Below are positions 17,254-26,100 of a stretch of DNA of 64,000 nucleotides, one piece after another. Where the stretch lies: the NCBI RefSeq assembly GCF_014332515.1, contig NZ_VFSD01000015.1:94856-158855 (forward strand), read 5' to 3'. The notes below the pieces were generated by a model, which ran no database searches, had not been told where the DNA came from, and saw only the letters and a list, made by a program, of their open reading frames with translations. The DNA is from Pontibacter beigongshangensis (GTDB taxonomy: Bacteria; Bacteroidota; Bacteroidia; Cytophagales; Hymenobacteraceae). How positions within the stretch are numbered: position 1 is the first letter of the stretch; every line of letters begins with the position of its first letter. Both the position numbers and the translations under genes were made by a program.

Positions 17254-18348
17254 ATGAAACTCACGCTCCTTATAGCAGGATCTGTACTGACGCTCTTCTC
17301 TTTTCTACCGCTTATCAGTACCCCCCTCTGGTGGATCAGAGTGCTGGATTTTCCGCGCGTGCACGTAGCTCTTTTTCTTACCATTACCCTCATCGTGTAC
17401 ACCATCTGCTATGGGCTTGGCAGCACGCGCGAAATCGTCCTGATTGCTATCTGGGGAATAGCCATTCTTAACGAGGCCAGGTATATTTTCCCTTTCACAC
17501 CGCTTGCCAAAATTGAAGCTCTAAGATCAGAGCAGAAACAGCCACGCCACAGCTTCAATATAATGATTGCCAATGTGCGCATGACCAACACCAAATATCA
17601 GAAGTTTCTGGAGGTGGTACTGGAGCACGACCCGGACATCGTGGTGATAAATGAGCCCAATGCCGTCTGGCACGACCACCTGCGCCAAAGGCTGGATGCC
17701 AAATATCCTTATTCTATCAAAAAGCCCCTGGAGAACACCTATGGCATGATACTGTACAGCCGGCTCCCCTTACACAACAGCGAAATCAGGTTTCTGGTAG
17801 AAGACAGCATTCCTTCTTTTTACACCGTGGTAGAACTGCCGGGCGGGCCTAAGTTCGATTTCTTTACTGTGCACCCACAGCCTCCGCGCTTGCTGAAAAA
17901 CACAGAAACCAGAGAAGCCGAACTGCTTATTGTAGCCAAGCAATCTAAGGAAACACCCTACCCCTCTATTGTGGCTGGCGACCTGAACGATGTGGCCTGG
18001 TCTGGCACCACAAAGCTCTTTAAGAACATCAGCGGCATGCTCGACCCACGGGTTGGGCGTGGCTTCTACAACACCTACAATGCATTTATCCCCCTGTTCC
18101 GCTACCCCCTCGACCATGTTTTCTATGACCCCAAGTTCCGGCTGATAAACCTCAAAAGGCTAAACAAGTTTGGATCAGACCACTTCCCTATTATGATTAC
18201 CCTCAACTATGAGCCGCAGGAGGAAGAAAAGCAGGAACACCCTGTTGCCGAGCCGGAAGAACACGAAGAGGCAAACGAAATGATTCAGGAAGGACTGGAG
18301 AAAGGAGAGGAAAAGAATGGGGAAAGAACTGACGAGGAAAAGAAATAA
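17254..18348 (+). CDS. membrane-anchored endonuclease/exonuclease/phosphatase family protein
   Basis: A 364-residue protein with two or three N-terminal transmembrane helices (about residues 3-25, 35-55 and 60-75) and a C-terminal EEP domain. Catalytic landmarks: DIVVINEPNAVW (metal-binding Glu), AGDLNDVAWSGTT (Asp/Asn pair) and GSDHFPIMITL (SDH motif). The domain probably faces the periplasm. EEP domains hydrolyse phosphodiester or phosphomonoester bonds in nucleic acids, inositol phosphates or lipids, so the substrate cannot be predicted. The last ~40 residues are an acidic tail rich in Glu and Lys. No operon partner: it converges on the cold-shock gene. Confidence 0.85.
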   Translation: MKLTLLIAGSVLTLFSFLPLISTPLWWIRVLDFPRVHVALFLTITLIVYTICYGLGSTREIVLIAIWGIAILNEARYIFPFTPLAKIEALRSEQKQPRHSFNIMIANVRMTNTKYQKFLEVVLEHDPDIVVINEPNAVWHDHLRQRLDAKYPYSIKKPLENTYGMILYSRLPLHNSEIRFLVEDSIPSFYTVVELPGGPKFDFFTVHPQPPRLLKNTETREAELLIVAKQSKETPYPSIVAGDLNDVAWSGTTKLFKNISGMLDPRVGRGFYNTYNAFIPLFRYPLDHVFYDPKFRLINLKRLNKFGSDHFPIMITLNYEPQEEEKQEHPVAEPEEHEEANEMIQEGLEKGEEKNGERTDEEKK

Positions 18349-18380
18349 AAAAACCCACTCTATACATAGAGCGGGTTAAA
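18346..18380. terminator. bidirectional hairpin between EEP and csp genes
   Basis: AACCCACTCTAT (18352-18363) pairs with ATAGAGCGGGTT (18366-18377) with one mismatch. It is flanked by an A-run on the left (T-run for the minus strand) and by TAAAAT on the right. It lies directly after the EEP gene stop and downstream of csp. Confidence 0.6.
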
Positions 18381-18430
18381 ATAGGTGAATGTAGCCCGCC
18401 AGGGGCACTATATATCTTTAACTGCAGAAA

Positions 18431-18622
18431 TTAGATTTTCTCTACGTTAATTGCATTCAGTCCTTTTTTGCCTTCTTTCAACTCAAAAGAAACACGGTCG
18501 TTTTCACGAATCTCGTGGATCAGTCCAGTCTGGTGAACGAAGATGTCCTGGTTGTTTTCGTCTGATACGATGAATCCAAATCCTTTAGACACGTTGTAAA
18601 ATTTTACTTTACCTGTTTTCAT
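18431..18622 (-). CDS. cspA: cold-shock domain protein (CspA family)
   Basis: A 63-residue single-domain OB-fold RNA/ssDNA chaperone. RNP1 is KGFGFI at residues 13-18 and RNP2 is DIFVH at 26-30; length is typical. Such proteins melt secondary structure in mRNA during cold shock or growth transitions. It is transcribed divergently from the disordered Gly/Ser/Tyr-rich protein gene, with 450 bp between them. Family assignment is certain; cold induction is not shown by the sequence. Confidence 0.96.
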   Translation of the reverse strand: MKTGKVKFYNVSKGFGFIVSDENNQDIFVHQTGLIHEIRENDRVSFELKEGKKGLNAINVEKI

Positions 18623-19076
18623 GATAATAAATTAATTAAATAATATTTCAAAGGTAAAAATAACTTTTGAATTTTTTAGTATATGATTTAAAATAATTAA
18701 CGCCTATATTGCCATTTTTGCCCTCTCTTAAATTTTTGCATCTTTAAGCAAATCAGGCCATTACAATAGCTTTTTCGCTTAAAAAGTAGCGAACATTTGT
18801 TCAATCAGCAAATGACCGTTTCTGCAGACCTCTTCTCCTCCTCGCTTTACCTAATATTTTGAATTTCATGGTGCCAGGCCACCGGCGCAGCAAAAACCCT
18901 CTTATACCTGACCCGTATAGCAGTAGTGGTTTATTGTCCTTAAAAAATAACAAAAAGTCCTGATTTAGGATTGTACACAATTGTATAAAGAAGAAAAAAC
19001 TGAAAACATATTTGGAAAAACATCTACTATAAATTAACACAATTCTTACAAACCAAAAACTGAGGAGATCAGCACT
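18623..19076. other. 454-bp divergent regulatory region between cspA and the low-complexity protein gene
   Basis: No coding frame is convincing. The region is AT-rich, carries a -7 element for cspA near 18650, and a Shine-Dalgarno (AGGAG at 19063-19067) before the plus-strand gene. GTACACAATTGTATA around 18975 contains a weak dyad. A long leader for either gene is possible. Confidence 0.5.
18649..18656 (-). promoter_or_regulatory. -7 promoter element of cspA
   Basis: TACCTTTG on the minus strand, exact to TAnnTTTG, 26 bp upstream of the cspA ATG. No -33 TTG is evident. Confidence 0.5.
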
Positions 19077-21146
19077 ATGAAAGACAATGAAAAAAACCAG
19101 AATCTAAACCCTTCATCCACTGAATCGGGAAGCGATTCGAATCAGGGGACTTCTTATTCGAAAACAGACTCTTCTATATCAGGTAGCAGCTCAGGAGGCA
19201 ATCCTTCTTCTACCACGGGCTCAGGTTCAACCACAGGCTCAGGCTTGTCAGGCCAGAGTTCATCTTCTTCTACTTCATCGCCGGGCTCATCGTCAACATC
19301 ATCGTCGTCTGGCCAGAGCGGTAGTAGCAAAACCACTGCTTCCGGGTCTAAATCTTCTTCAACCAGAGCAAGATCGGGCGCTACAAAAGAGGCAAAAACC
19401 TCAGACAACAAGAGCGGAAAAGCTTCTTCTTCAGGCACATCCTCCTCTAAGTCCTCCGGCTCGTCTTCATCTAAAAAGAGTGGCAGCCAAAGCTCCGGCG
19501 ACGACTCCTCCAGAAGTAGCTACGGCTCCATGAGCAGCAGCGACCAGGACAACAGAGGCTCGCAGGACAGAGACATGAACCAGGGCTACGGCCAGAGCGG
19601 CGACCAAGGTGGCCGAAGTGGCTACGGTAGCCAGGGCGGCTATGGCTATGGCTCACAAAACAGCAACTATGGCGGACAGAGTGGCTACGGTTATCAGGGC
19701 GACTACGGCTCCTCATCGCAGGGTGCCGGCATGCAGCGCGGCTACGGCGACAGCTCCGGCTACAGCAGCAGCGGCGACCAGGGCGACTTTGGCGGCGGCA
19801 ACCGCTCTGAACAAAACTGGGGCGGCAGCTCTGGCTCTGGCAACAACTTCAGAAACAGCATGAACGACAACTATGGCTCCTCATCGAGAGGCGGCTATGG
19901 CACTGGCAGCAGGCAACATGATATGGGCTCCGAAGGCGGTTTTAACTATGGTAACCAGGGTGGCATGGAAGGCAACCGGGTAAGATACCAGGACCAGGAC
20001 TTCGGCGCATCCAGAGGCGGCATGCAGGGCGGTGACCAGGATAGAGAAGGCGACCGTCAGGGTGGCCAGGTTTATGGCGGCTCTTCCGGAGCTTTTGGCA
20101 CACAGGGTAATTCGGCACAAGGCGGCTATGGCAGCTACGACAGCGGCCGCAGTGGCCAGGGCTTTAACAGTGGAGGCATGAGCGGTGGCGCCTATTCTGG
20201 CCGTAACTACGGAAACTATGACCAGGATGACCAGGGCAGCAACTATGGTTCCCGCCGGGGTCAGCAGAACGAGGAGTATGGCTCTTCTTCAGGCAGCCGC
20301 TACGGATCTTCTGGCAATTTTAACGCAGGGGCCTCCGGCGACTACAGCCGCGGCACCCGCTACGGCGAGGGCGGCAGCTACGGTGGCGGCGGTTCCAGCT
20401 ACGGCCAGTCTAACTATGGCGGATCAGGCCAGAGAGGCTATGGCAACAACAACAGCAACTTCGACTCGTCGACCGATTACAGCAGAGGCTCATCCTCCCG
20501 CGGCATGAGAGAGTACGACGATGATGACTTCGGTTCTTCAAGAGGCTATGGCTCTCAGCGCGATATGCAGGGTGGCTATGGCAGCCGTGGCGGACAAGGT
20601 TCCAGAGGAGGCTCTTACAACGATGAGTACCGCTCCTCACGCTACGGCTCACAAGGCAGCGATTACGGTCAGTCTGATTATGGCTCCGGACAGCGCTCCT
20701 CAGGTTATGGCGAAAGCCGCGACCGTGACGGCTATGGCAACAGAAGCAACCGTGGCGGCATGAGCGGCAACTCTGGCTCCGGAACAAATTATGGTGGCTC
20801 GGGCTATGAGTCATCCGGTTACGGATCTTCTGGTTACGGATCTTCAGGATCTTCAGGATCAGGATCGGGTTCCGGCTACGGTTCCGGCTCCGGCTATGGA
20901 GGCTCCCGCAACAACTATGGTCAGGGTGGCTATAGCGAAGGCGGCTACAACCAGGGCGGCCGTGGTGGCGACCAGAGCCGCTTTGGCTCCATGGACAGCC
21001 GCACCTCGTACTACAGCGACAACCAAGGCTCGTCATCGCGCGAGAACTACCGTGGCAGCAACTACGACGAAGATCAGAGAGGTCAGCGTAATAGTAATTT
21101 CCAGAGCAGACGCACCGACCGGTACAGAAACCCCGACATGGACTAG
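19077..21146 (+). CDS. large intrinsically disordered Gly/Ser/Tyr-rich protein, FUS-like low-complexity composition
   Basis: A 689-residue protein with no recognisable folded domain, signal peptide or membrane segment. Residues 1-160 are Ser/Thr/Gly-rich with scattered Lys (SSTTGSGSTTGSGLSGQSSS, GKASSSGTSSSKSSGSSSSK). Residues 160-689 are dense in [G/S]Y[G/S] and Q/N/D/R (SGYGSQGGYGYGSQNSNYGG), with SRGG/RGG motifs (SRGGYG, SRGGMQGG, GRGGDQ). This is the composition of the low-complexity domain of human FUS/EWS and other condensate-forming RNA-binding proteins, but without an RRM or zinc finger. AGGAG 9 bp before the ATG and a strong terminator after the stop show that it is a real gene. A cytoplasmic, nucleic-acid-associated role in stress is inference. 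Desiccation protectant or surface adhesive are alternatives, though no export signal is seen. Confidence 0.8.
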   Translation: MKDNEKNQNLNPSSTESGSDSNQGTSYSKTDSSISGSSSGGNPSSTTGSGSTTGSGLSGQSSSSSTSSPGSSSTSSSSGQSGSSKTTASGSKSSSTRARSGATKEAKTSDNKSGKASSSGTSSSKSSGSSSSKKSGSQSSGDDSSRSSYGSMSSSDQDNRGSQDRDMNQGYGQSGDQGGRSGYGSQGGYGYGSQNSNYGGQSGYGYQGDYGSSSQGAGMQRGYGDSSGYSSSGDQGDFGGGNRSEQNWGGSSGSGNNFRNSMNDNYGSSSRGGYGTGSRQHDMGSEGGFNYGNQGGMEGNRVRYQDQDFGASRGGMQGGDQDREGDRQGGQVYGGSSGAFGTQGNSAQGGYGSYDSGRSGQGFNSGGMSGGAYSGRNYGNYDQDDQGSNYGSRRGQQNEEYGSSSGSRYGSSGNFNAGASGDYSRGTRYGEGGSYGGGGSSYGQSNYGGSGQRGYGNNNSNFDSSTDYSRGSSSRGMREYDDDDFGSSRGYGSQRDMQGGYGSRGGQGSRGGSYNDEYRSSRYGSQGSDYGQSDYGSGQRSSGYGESRDRDGYGNRSNRGGMSGNSGSGTNYGGSGYESSGYGSSGYGSSGSSGSGSGSGYGSGSGYGGSRNNYGQGGYSEGGYNQGGRGGDQSRFGSMDSRTSYYSDNQGSSSRENYRGSNYDEDQRGQRNSNFQSRRTDRYRNPDMD

Positions 21147-21170
21147 TACCTGATAACTTCCTATAAAACA

Positions 21171-21204
21171 AAAAACCGCCTCCTGATTGGAAGGCGGTTT
21201 TTTT
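21171..21204 (+). terminator. terminator of the low-complexity protein gene
   Basis: Stem AAACCGCCT (21173-21181) / AGGCGGTTT (21192-21200) with a 10-nt loop, followed by a run of T to 21204. Confidence 0.9.
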
Positions 21205-21247
21205 ATGAGCCAGGTCTTCCGCTTACTCCTTCCTACTGCCACTAAAG

Positions 21248-21295
21248 GGCAGCAGCAGAAAAGAGGTCTTGAGGGGCATTTTTATTAGAATAATT
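21248..21295 (+). repeat. 32-bp intergenic repeat, copy 7
   Basis: GGGCAGCAGCAG precedes CTTGAGGGGCATTTTT and ATTAGAATAATT. It lies between convergent genes, 22 bp from the stop of the minus-strand propeller gene. Confidence 0.8.
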
Positions 21296-21317
21296 CAACC
21301 CAGATCAGCCAAAGGCA

Positions 21318-22196
21318 CTACTTCTTCTTCCGGAAAGTCACTACCCACAGCTTCCCCTTCTCATTGCCTACCAGCAACTGGTCCTCCGACAGGAACAGCA
21401 CCGCCTCGGCTTGCCCGGTGCGGCCCAGCGGCAGGCAAAAACGCCTGTCTTGCAAAGTCACACGGCCGCTATCAGGCAACTGAAACAGGTACAGCCGCCC
21501 ATAGCCGAGCAGGGCAAAACTGTTTTGCTCTGCATCAATATCTGCCGCTGTAACAGACGAATTCAATCTTAGCTCCTGTTGGGGCTGCAGTTGGTAAATT
21601 CCCTGCTGCGCTGGCAACTGGTAGAGCCGTGTGGTTTTACGGGAGCTTACGGGCCAGCTTTTGGAGAACAGGTGCAGCGAATCGTTGTGAAAGAAAAAAG
21701 CTTCCATATCATAATCGCGTCGCTTGCGCGGGGGCGGAAACTCTTGCTGGTCGGCAAAGCTGAACCTGATCGTATCGGGCAGTGCATGTGTTTCCGGCTG
21801 CAGTTTGTAGATGCGGAGGTTGCGCCGGGTATTGGTGTTGTTCCCGAATTCACCGATATACATGTTGCCCTCTGTATCCTGGGCCAGTTCCTCCCAGTCC
21901 TGGTTGCGCACCGGCACCTGCACCGTCTGTAACAGGTCGCCTTTCAGGTTAAACAGGTACAGCTGGTTTGGGCCTCCGGCATCGGAATGGGTCCAGAAGG
22001 TGGAGTCGGTGGCGCGGGCAAAGCCGGAACTTTCAGAAATGCGGCTGTCGAGGCGGCCGATGCGCTCTACCTGCACCTTGTAATCCTTCCGGAGACGGTC
22101 AAAATCGCTGTGCACTCTGTCGGGCAGGCAGCCACAGAAAAGGCTCTGCAGATATACATACACAGCAAAGAGCTTTACCACGATAGCTTCTTTCAT
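21318..22196 (-). CDS. beta-propeller lipoprotein, SdiA-regulated-like
   Basis: A 292-residue probable lipoprotein (Cys 23 after FCG) with beta-propeller repeats. Characteristic segments are SESSGFARATDSTFWTHSDAG, NQDWEELAQDTEGNMYIGEFGNN, DYDMEAFFFHNDSLHLFSKSW and TGQAEAVLFLSEDQLLVGNEKG. This resembles SdiA-regulated/NHL-type propeller proteins of Bacteroidota, for which no biochemical function is established to my knowledge. It is followed on the same strand by nothing until the convergent gene, and preceded by a beta-barrel protein gene 130 bp away with a repeat copy in between. Confidence 0.7.
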   Translation of the reverse strand: MKEAIVVKLFAVYVYLQSLFCGCLPDRVHSDFDRLRKDYKVQVERIGRLDSRISESSGFARATDSTFWTHSDAGGPNQLYLFNLKGDLLQTVQVPVRNQDWEELAQDTEGNMYIGEFGNNTNTRRNLRIYKLQPETHALPDTIRFSFADQQEFPPPRKRRDYDMEAFFFHNDSLHLFSKSWPVSSRKTTRLYQLPAQQGIYQLQPQQELRLNSSVTAADIDAEQNSFALLGYGRLYLFQLPDSGRVTLQDRRFCLPLGRTGQAEAVLFLSEDQLLVGNEKGKLWVVTFRKKK

Positions 22197-22230
22197 CGGG
22201 GCAATATAAGCACAATATCAGAATTTGAGC

Positions 22231-22290
22231 GGGAGCAGCTGCAACAGCAGAAGAGAATGTGGCCGGAGCGCCATTTTCATTGACATAATT
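22231..22290 (+). repeat. 32-bp intergenic repeat, copy 8
   Basis: GGAGCAGCTGCAACAGCAG precedes GGCCGGAGCGCCATTTTC and ATTGACATAATT. It lies between two minus-strand genes, antisense to both. Confidence 0.75.
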
Positions 22291-22326
22291 ACCTGGCTCA
22301 GGCTGGCTGCTGCGGCTACACCCTAA

Positions 22327-22884
22327 TCAGAACCGCTTGCCGATGCCTATGCCGACAGAGAAGGTATCGTAGGCATGCAGCCTGGTATCGTAGAAAATAG
22401 TGGGGGAGATGTCCCAATGAGAGCTTAATTCAATTTCATATTCCACGCCGCCACGCAGCACCAGCAACGTTTCATGCTCCTCCAGTTCCACACCAGGGCC
22501 AATCAGAAACACGAAGTGGTGAGCAGGTTTCCACAAACCATCTACCGTGAGCAATAAGGGGGCATGTCGCTCAAACAGATGCTCCGCTCCTTCGCGCCGC
22601 ACCTCATAAGTAATTAGTTCGATATCGTTGTGCAAGCCTACTCCCCACTTGCCATTGAACCAATATTCGGCATCCAGGCCAATAGCCGGTACTACCAGGT
22701 AATCTTTTCCTTTCAGGGTTTCTGTACCAATGTAGGTATGGTCCAGCACAACGCTGCACCTGAAATGCCTGTAACCATGATCTTTACCGCTATTGTGAGG
22801 ATCAGGTGTATGCTGCGCCTGGAGTTGAAAAGAGTACAGCAAAAGAGCCAGCAATACGCTGAGCAAAGGCTTGAAGAATTTCAT
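22327..22884 (-). CDS. small outer-membrane beta-barrel protein, function unknown
   Basis: I start at the ATG at 22882-22884 (MKFFKPLL), giving a 185-residue protein with a signal peptide ending LQAQ; the frame is open 16 codons further up. The mature part has alternating hydrophobic strands (RCSVVLDHTYIG, VVPAIGLDAEYWF, WGVGLHNDIELITYEV, FVFLIGPGVELEE) and ends in FSVGIGIGKRF with a terminal Phe, as expected for an outer-membrane barrel recognised by BamA. Closest to uncharacterised porin-like proteins. His-rich segments (HTPDPHNSGKDHGYRHF) near the mature N-terminus could bind metal. Confidence 0.7.
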   Translation of the reverse strand: MKFFKPLLSVLLALLLYSFQLQAQHTPDPHNSGKDHGYRHFRCSVVLDHTYIGTETLKGKDYLVVPAIGLDAEYWFNGKWGVGLHNDIELITYEVRREGAEHLFERHAPLLLTVDGLWKPAHHFVFLIGPGVELEEHETLLVLRGGVEYEIELSSHWDISPTIFYDTRLHAYDTFSVGIGIGKRF

Positions 22885-23184
22885 ATGACGAGACAGTAAA
22901 ACTATTAAAATACGACCACAGAGCCCTGCCACACACAGCCCGGAAACTGGCCTGCGCGAGGGCCTGAAAATTCTGAATCGCTGCCTCAGCCTGATCTGCT
23001 CCTAAAGAGCAGTTCTACTTATCCCATCCTATGCAAACAGACACCAGAATTACTGGCATCAAGTTTAATACAAAATTTCTGCTTTGAATTGGCCGAATAT
23101 CAGCCTGCCACATGATTCTTGTCATCGTAATTTACAAACCCTTCCCGTTACTCCTTCACCCGAAAAAACCGGTCTCAGTCTCAT
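22885..23184. other. 300-bp gap, nothing recognised
   Basis: Between the beta-barrel gene start and the end of the SF1 helicase gene. No gene, repeat copy or strong hairpin was found. Confidence 0.4.
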
Positions 23185-26100
23185 TTACAATTCTAAGGAT
23201 TTCCACTCCCCCAGCTTCTCCGCCACTGCCTGCGGCGAGGCCCAGTACTCGCGGCTGTACACTCTCTGGTAAGGCCAGGCACGCGCCTGCAGCAGCCGGG
23301 GCACATCGGCATGCGACTGCCGCACCGACACCTGGCTGTAATAGAGGTCGTCGTCGGTGAGGATGAGGCCCTGGTACTGCGCCTGCTGCACAACCGTCAG
23401 GTCGGCAAAAGGCAAGTTTTTTTGAAGCGTTTTACCCTGCTGCTGCTGCAGCTTGTCTTTGAGCAGCACCGTGTGGTGCGGCAGCGTGTGCTGTTTTGGT
23501 TCGTATCGGAACTGCCCCTGGCTCACCTGCCGCGCATAACCCAGGTAAGCCTTCAGCAGCTTTGGCCCCGGGTGCAGCGTTTGCTCCACCTGCAGCTGCT
23601 CCGGCAGCAGGCTGCTGAGCAGCACAATCTTCTGTCGCGCCCTGGTTATGGCCACATTCAGCCGGTTTTCGCCCCCCGCCTGGTTCAGGCTGCCGAACTG
23701 CATCGCCACCTTCCCCTTCGCATCAGGCGCATAACCCACCGACAAAATAATCACATCCTTTTCATCGCCCTGAATATTCTCGATGTTCTTGACCAGCACC
23801 GATGGCGGCACCACCAGCCCCTGCTGGTACGCCGTGTCTTCGAGCAGATCCTGCACGAGCATCTGCTGGGTATAGTTAAAAGTAATGACCCCGATTTCCT
23901 GCTGCCCCGCCTGCAACAGTTCCAGCACCAGGCGCACCACCTCCTGCGCCTCCGGTAGGTTGGCGTTATCCTGCCACACCCCCGCCACATGCCGGAACTC
24001 CAGCGCCGGTGCTGCCCCCACCATATCCGCAAAATGAGGCACCAGCTCCAGCTTCTGCTTGTAAAAGTGTTGGTTCGAAAACTCGATGAGTTCGGGGTAG
24101 CGACTGCGGTAGTGCTGCGTGAGCATGGTCTGGGGCAGGTACAAGCCACAGAGCTGCAGCAGCGATTCGGCCGTCAGCTCCTCGGTCTCCTCCTCTTCGG
24201 GGCTCCAACGGGCACGGTACAGGTCCGATGGCTTCAGCTGCTGCTCATCGCCGGCTACCACCACCTGCCGTCCCCGCCGGATGGCCGGAATACCAGTTTC
24301 GGCAAAACACTGCGAGGCCTCGTCAAAAATAACCAGGTCGAAAAGCGGTTGCAGGGGCAGCACCGCCGACACTGTTTCGGGCGAGGCCAGCCAGCACGGT
24401 GCCAGGTTCAGCATCTCCTCCCCAAACTGCTCAAACAGCTTCCGGATCGGGTACAGGCTGCGCTTCTTGTTCACCTGCGCCTGCAGCCGGCGGTAGGTTA
24501 CGGCATTGCCGAGCCGGTTGTACGCCATGTGCTGGTAGGTCTGGTCGCGTAGTTTCGAGAGCACGATTTCCTGCGTCAGCCGTGCCTTTTCGGCTAATTG
24601 GCGTTGCAGCTCCTCTTCCACCCAAGCCAGTTCGCCGTTTGAGGGCATGCGCAACTGCGGGTGCTGTTGCTCCAGCTCGTGCAGCCAGGCCAGGTAGAGG
24701 CTGTTCAGAAACAGCTGCTCTCCTGCTGCCACAGAGGTAGGTTTTGCCGCCAGCAGTAACCGTAGCACCTCTCGCTCCGCCTCCGAAAATGCTGCCCATA
24801 ACGCGTCGTACGACACCAGCTGTTCAAAGTGCTGCTGCAGGGCCTGTAACAGTTGCCGGGCATACTCCGGCTGCGCGGCCAGCTTTTGCACCTGCGTTTC
24901 CGGCAGCCACTTGAGCCAGGTTTTGTAGTAGCTGTTGGCACTCCGGATGTGCTGCGACAGCTCCTGCAGGTGCTCCGGTAGGCTTACCTGTTGCCACAAA
25001 TTTTGGTGCAGCACCTCTTCCTCCTGCAGTTCCTGCAGCAGGTTGTACACATCCAGCGCCTGTTCCAAAGCCTCCAGCTTTCGCAGCACGGGCGTTGGGT
25101 TTTCTTCTATGTGGAGCGAGAGCGGCACCAGCTGGTTTAGTTGCTGCATCAGGGTTTCGGCTTGCCGACGTTGTGCCAGCCGCTCCTGCAGCTTGGCTAC
25201 CTGCCCCTCATTCAGCTCCCAGTTATACCGCGCCAGCGCCTGCTTCAGGGTCTTCTTTTCAGACGAAAAAGCCCAAGAGATACTTTTGAGTAGCTGCCCT
25301 TGCTGTGCCTCATATGCCTTTACGGCTGCCTGCACCGCCTCCAGCTCAGCAGCCGGAATGGTGGCATCAGGGGCCGGGCACACCAGGTACATATCGCGGA
25401 GCTGCTGGGCCTGCCGTTTCAGTTCTTTTGTATTTGCTTTGCCTGAAAGCAGCGGTTGCAGCAGAGGAAGCAGCTGCTCCGGCTCCTGTAGCAGCTCGCG
25501 AAGTGCTGTAATAGTTGGCAGGGCCTGGTTGAACTTCGGGAGGTCATGTAATGTAAAGCTGTAGCCACTGCTATTCCGGATCTCCTGCTGCAGCTGCTCA
25601 TACATGCCGGTAAAGGAGCCTATCTGCTGCTCCAGTTCCTGCCGTTGCGGCCAGCCCCACCCCTGCAGGCTGTGCCGCTCCTTCAGCACAAAATCAGGTT
25701 GCTCAAACAGCTGCGCCTGCTGCAGGTACTGCTTCAGGCGAGGCAGGAAATCGGGGATGGTGGCGGCTGTGAAGTTCTTGTAGTGCGGCCCCAGCGAAAG
25801 GTGTGGATCGGCAAGATTACTTTTCAGGTACAGTTCCTTGGCCGACCAGCCACAACGGCTCACATCGAAGAGCGCATTTTTGAACGCTTCCAGCTTTTGC
25901 AGGCTCTGGTTTATGCCACGGCTCACCTCCAGAAAGGCGCGGTCGGTGTAGAGGCTGTTGAGGGCGAGGTTCTGTTTTTTGTACTCCTCCAGCTGCTCTA
26001 TCTGCTGCGCCAGCTGGTTGTAGATGCTGCGCCTGTCGGTGTTGATATCGTGAATGAGCACAGCAAAATTACCGATGCCGCCGCTGCTCAGCCGCTGGTG

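Noticed and set aside
20410..21171. 253-codon Ser/Arg/Cys/His-rich antisense frame in the low-complexity gene
   Set aside because: It is the reverse reading of Gly/Ser/Tyr repeat codons; the plus strand has the ribosome binding site and terminator.
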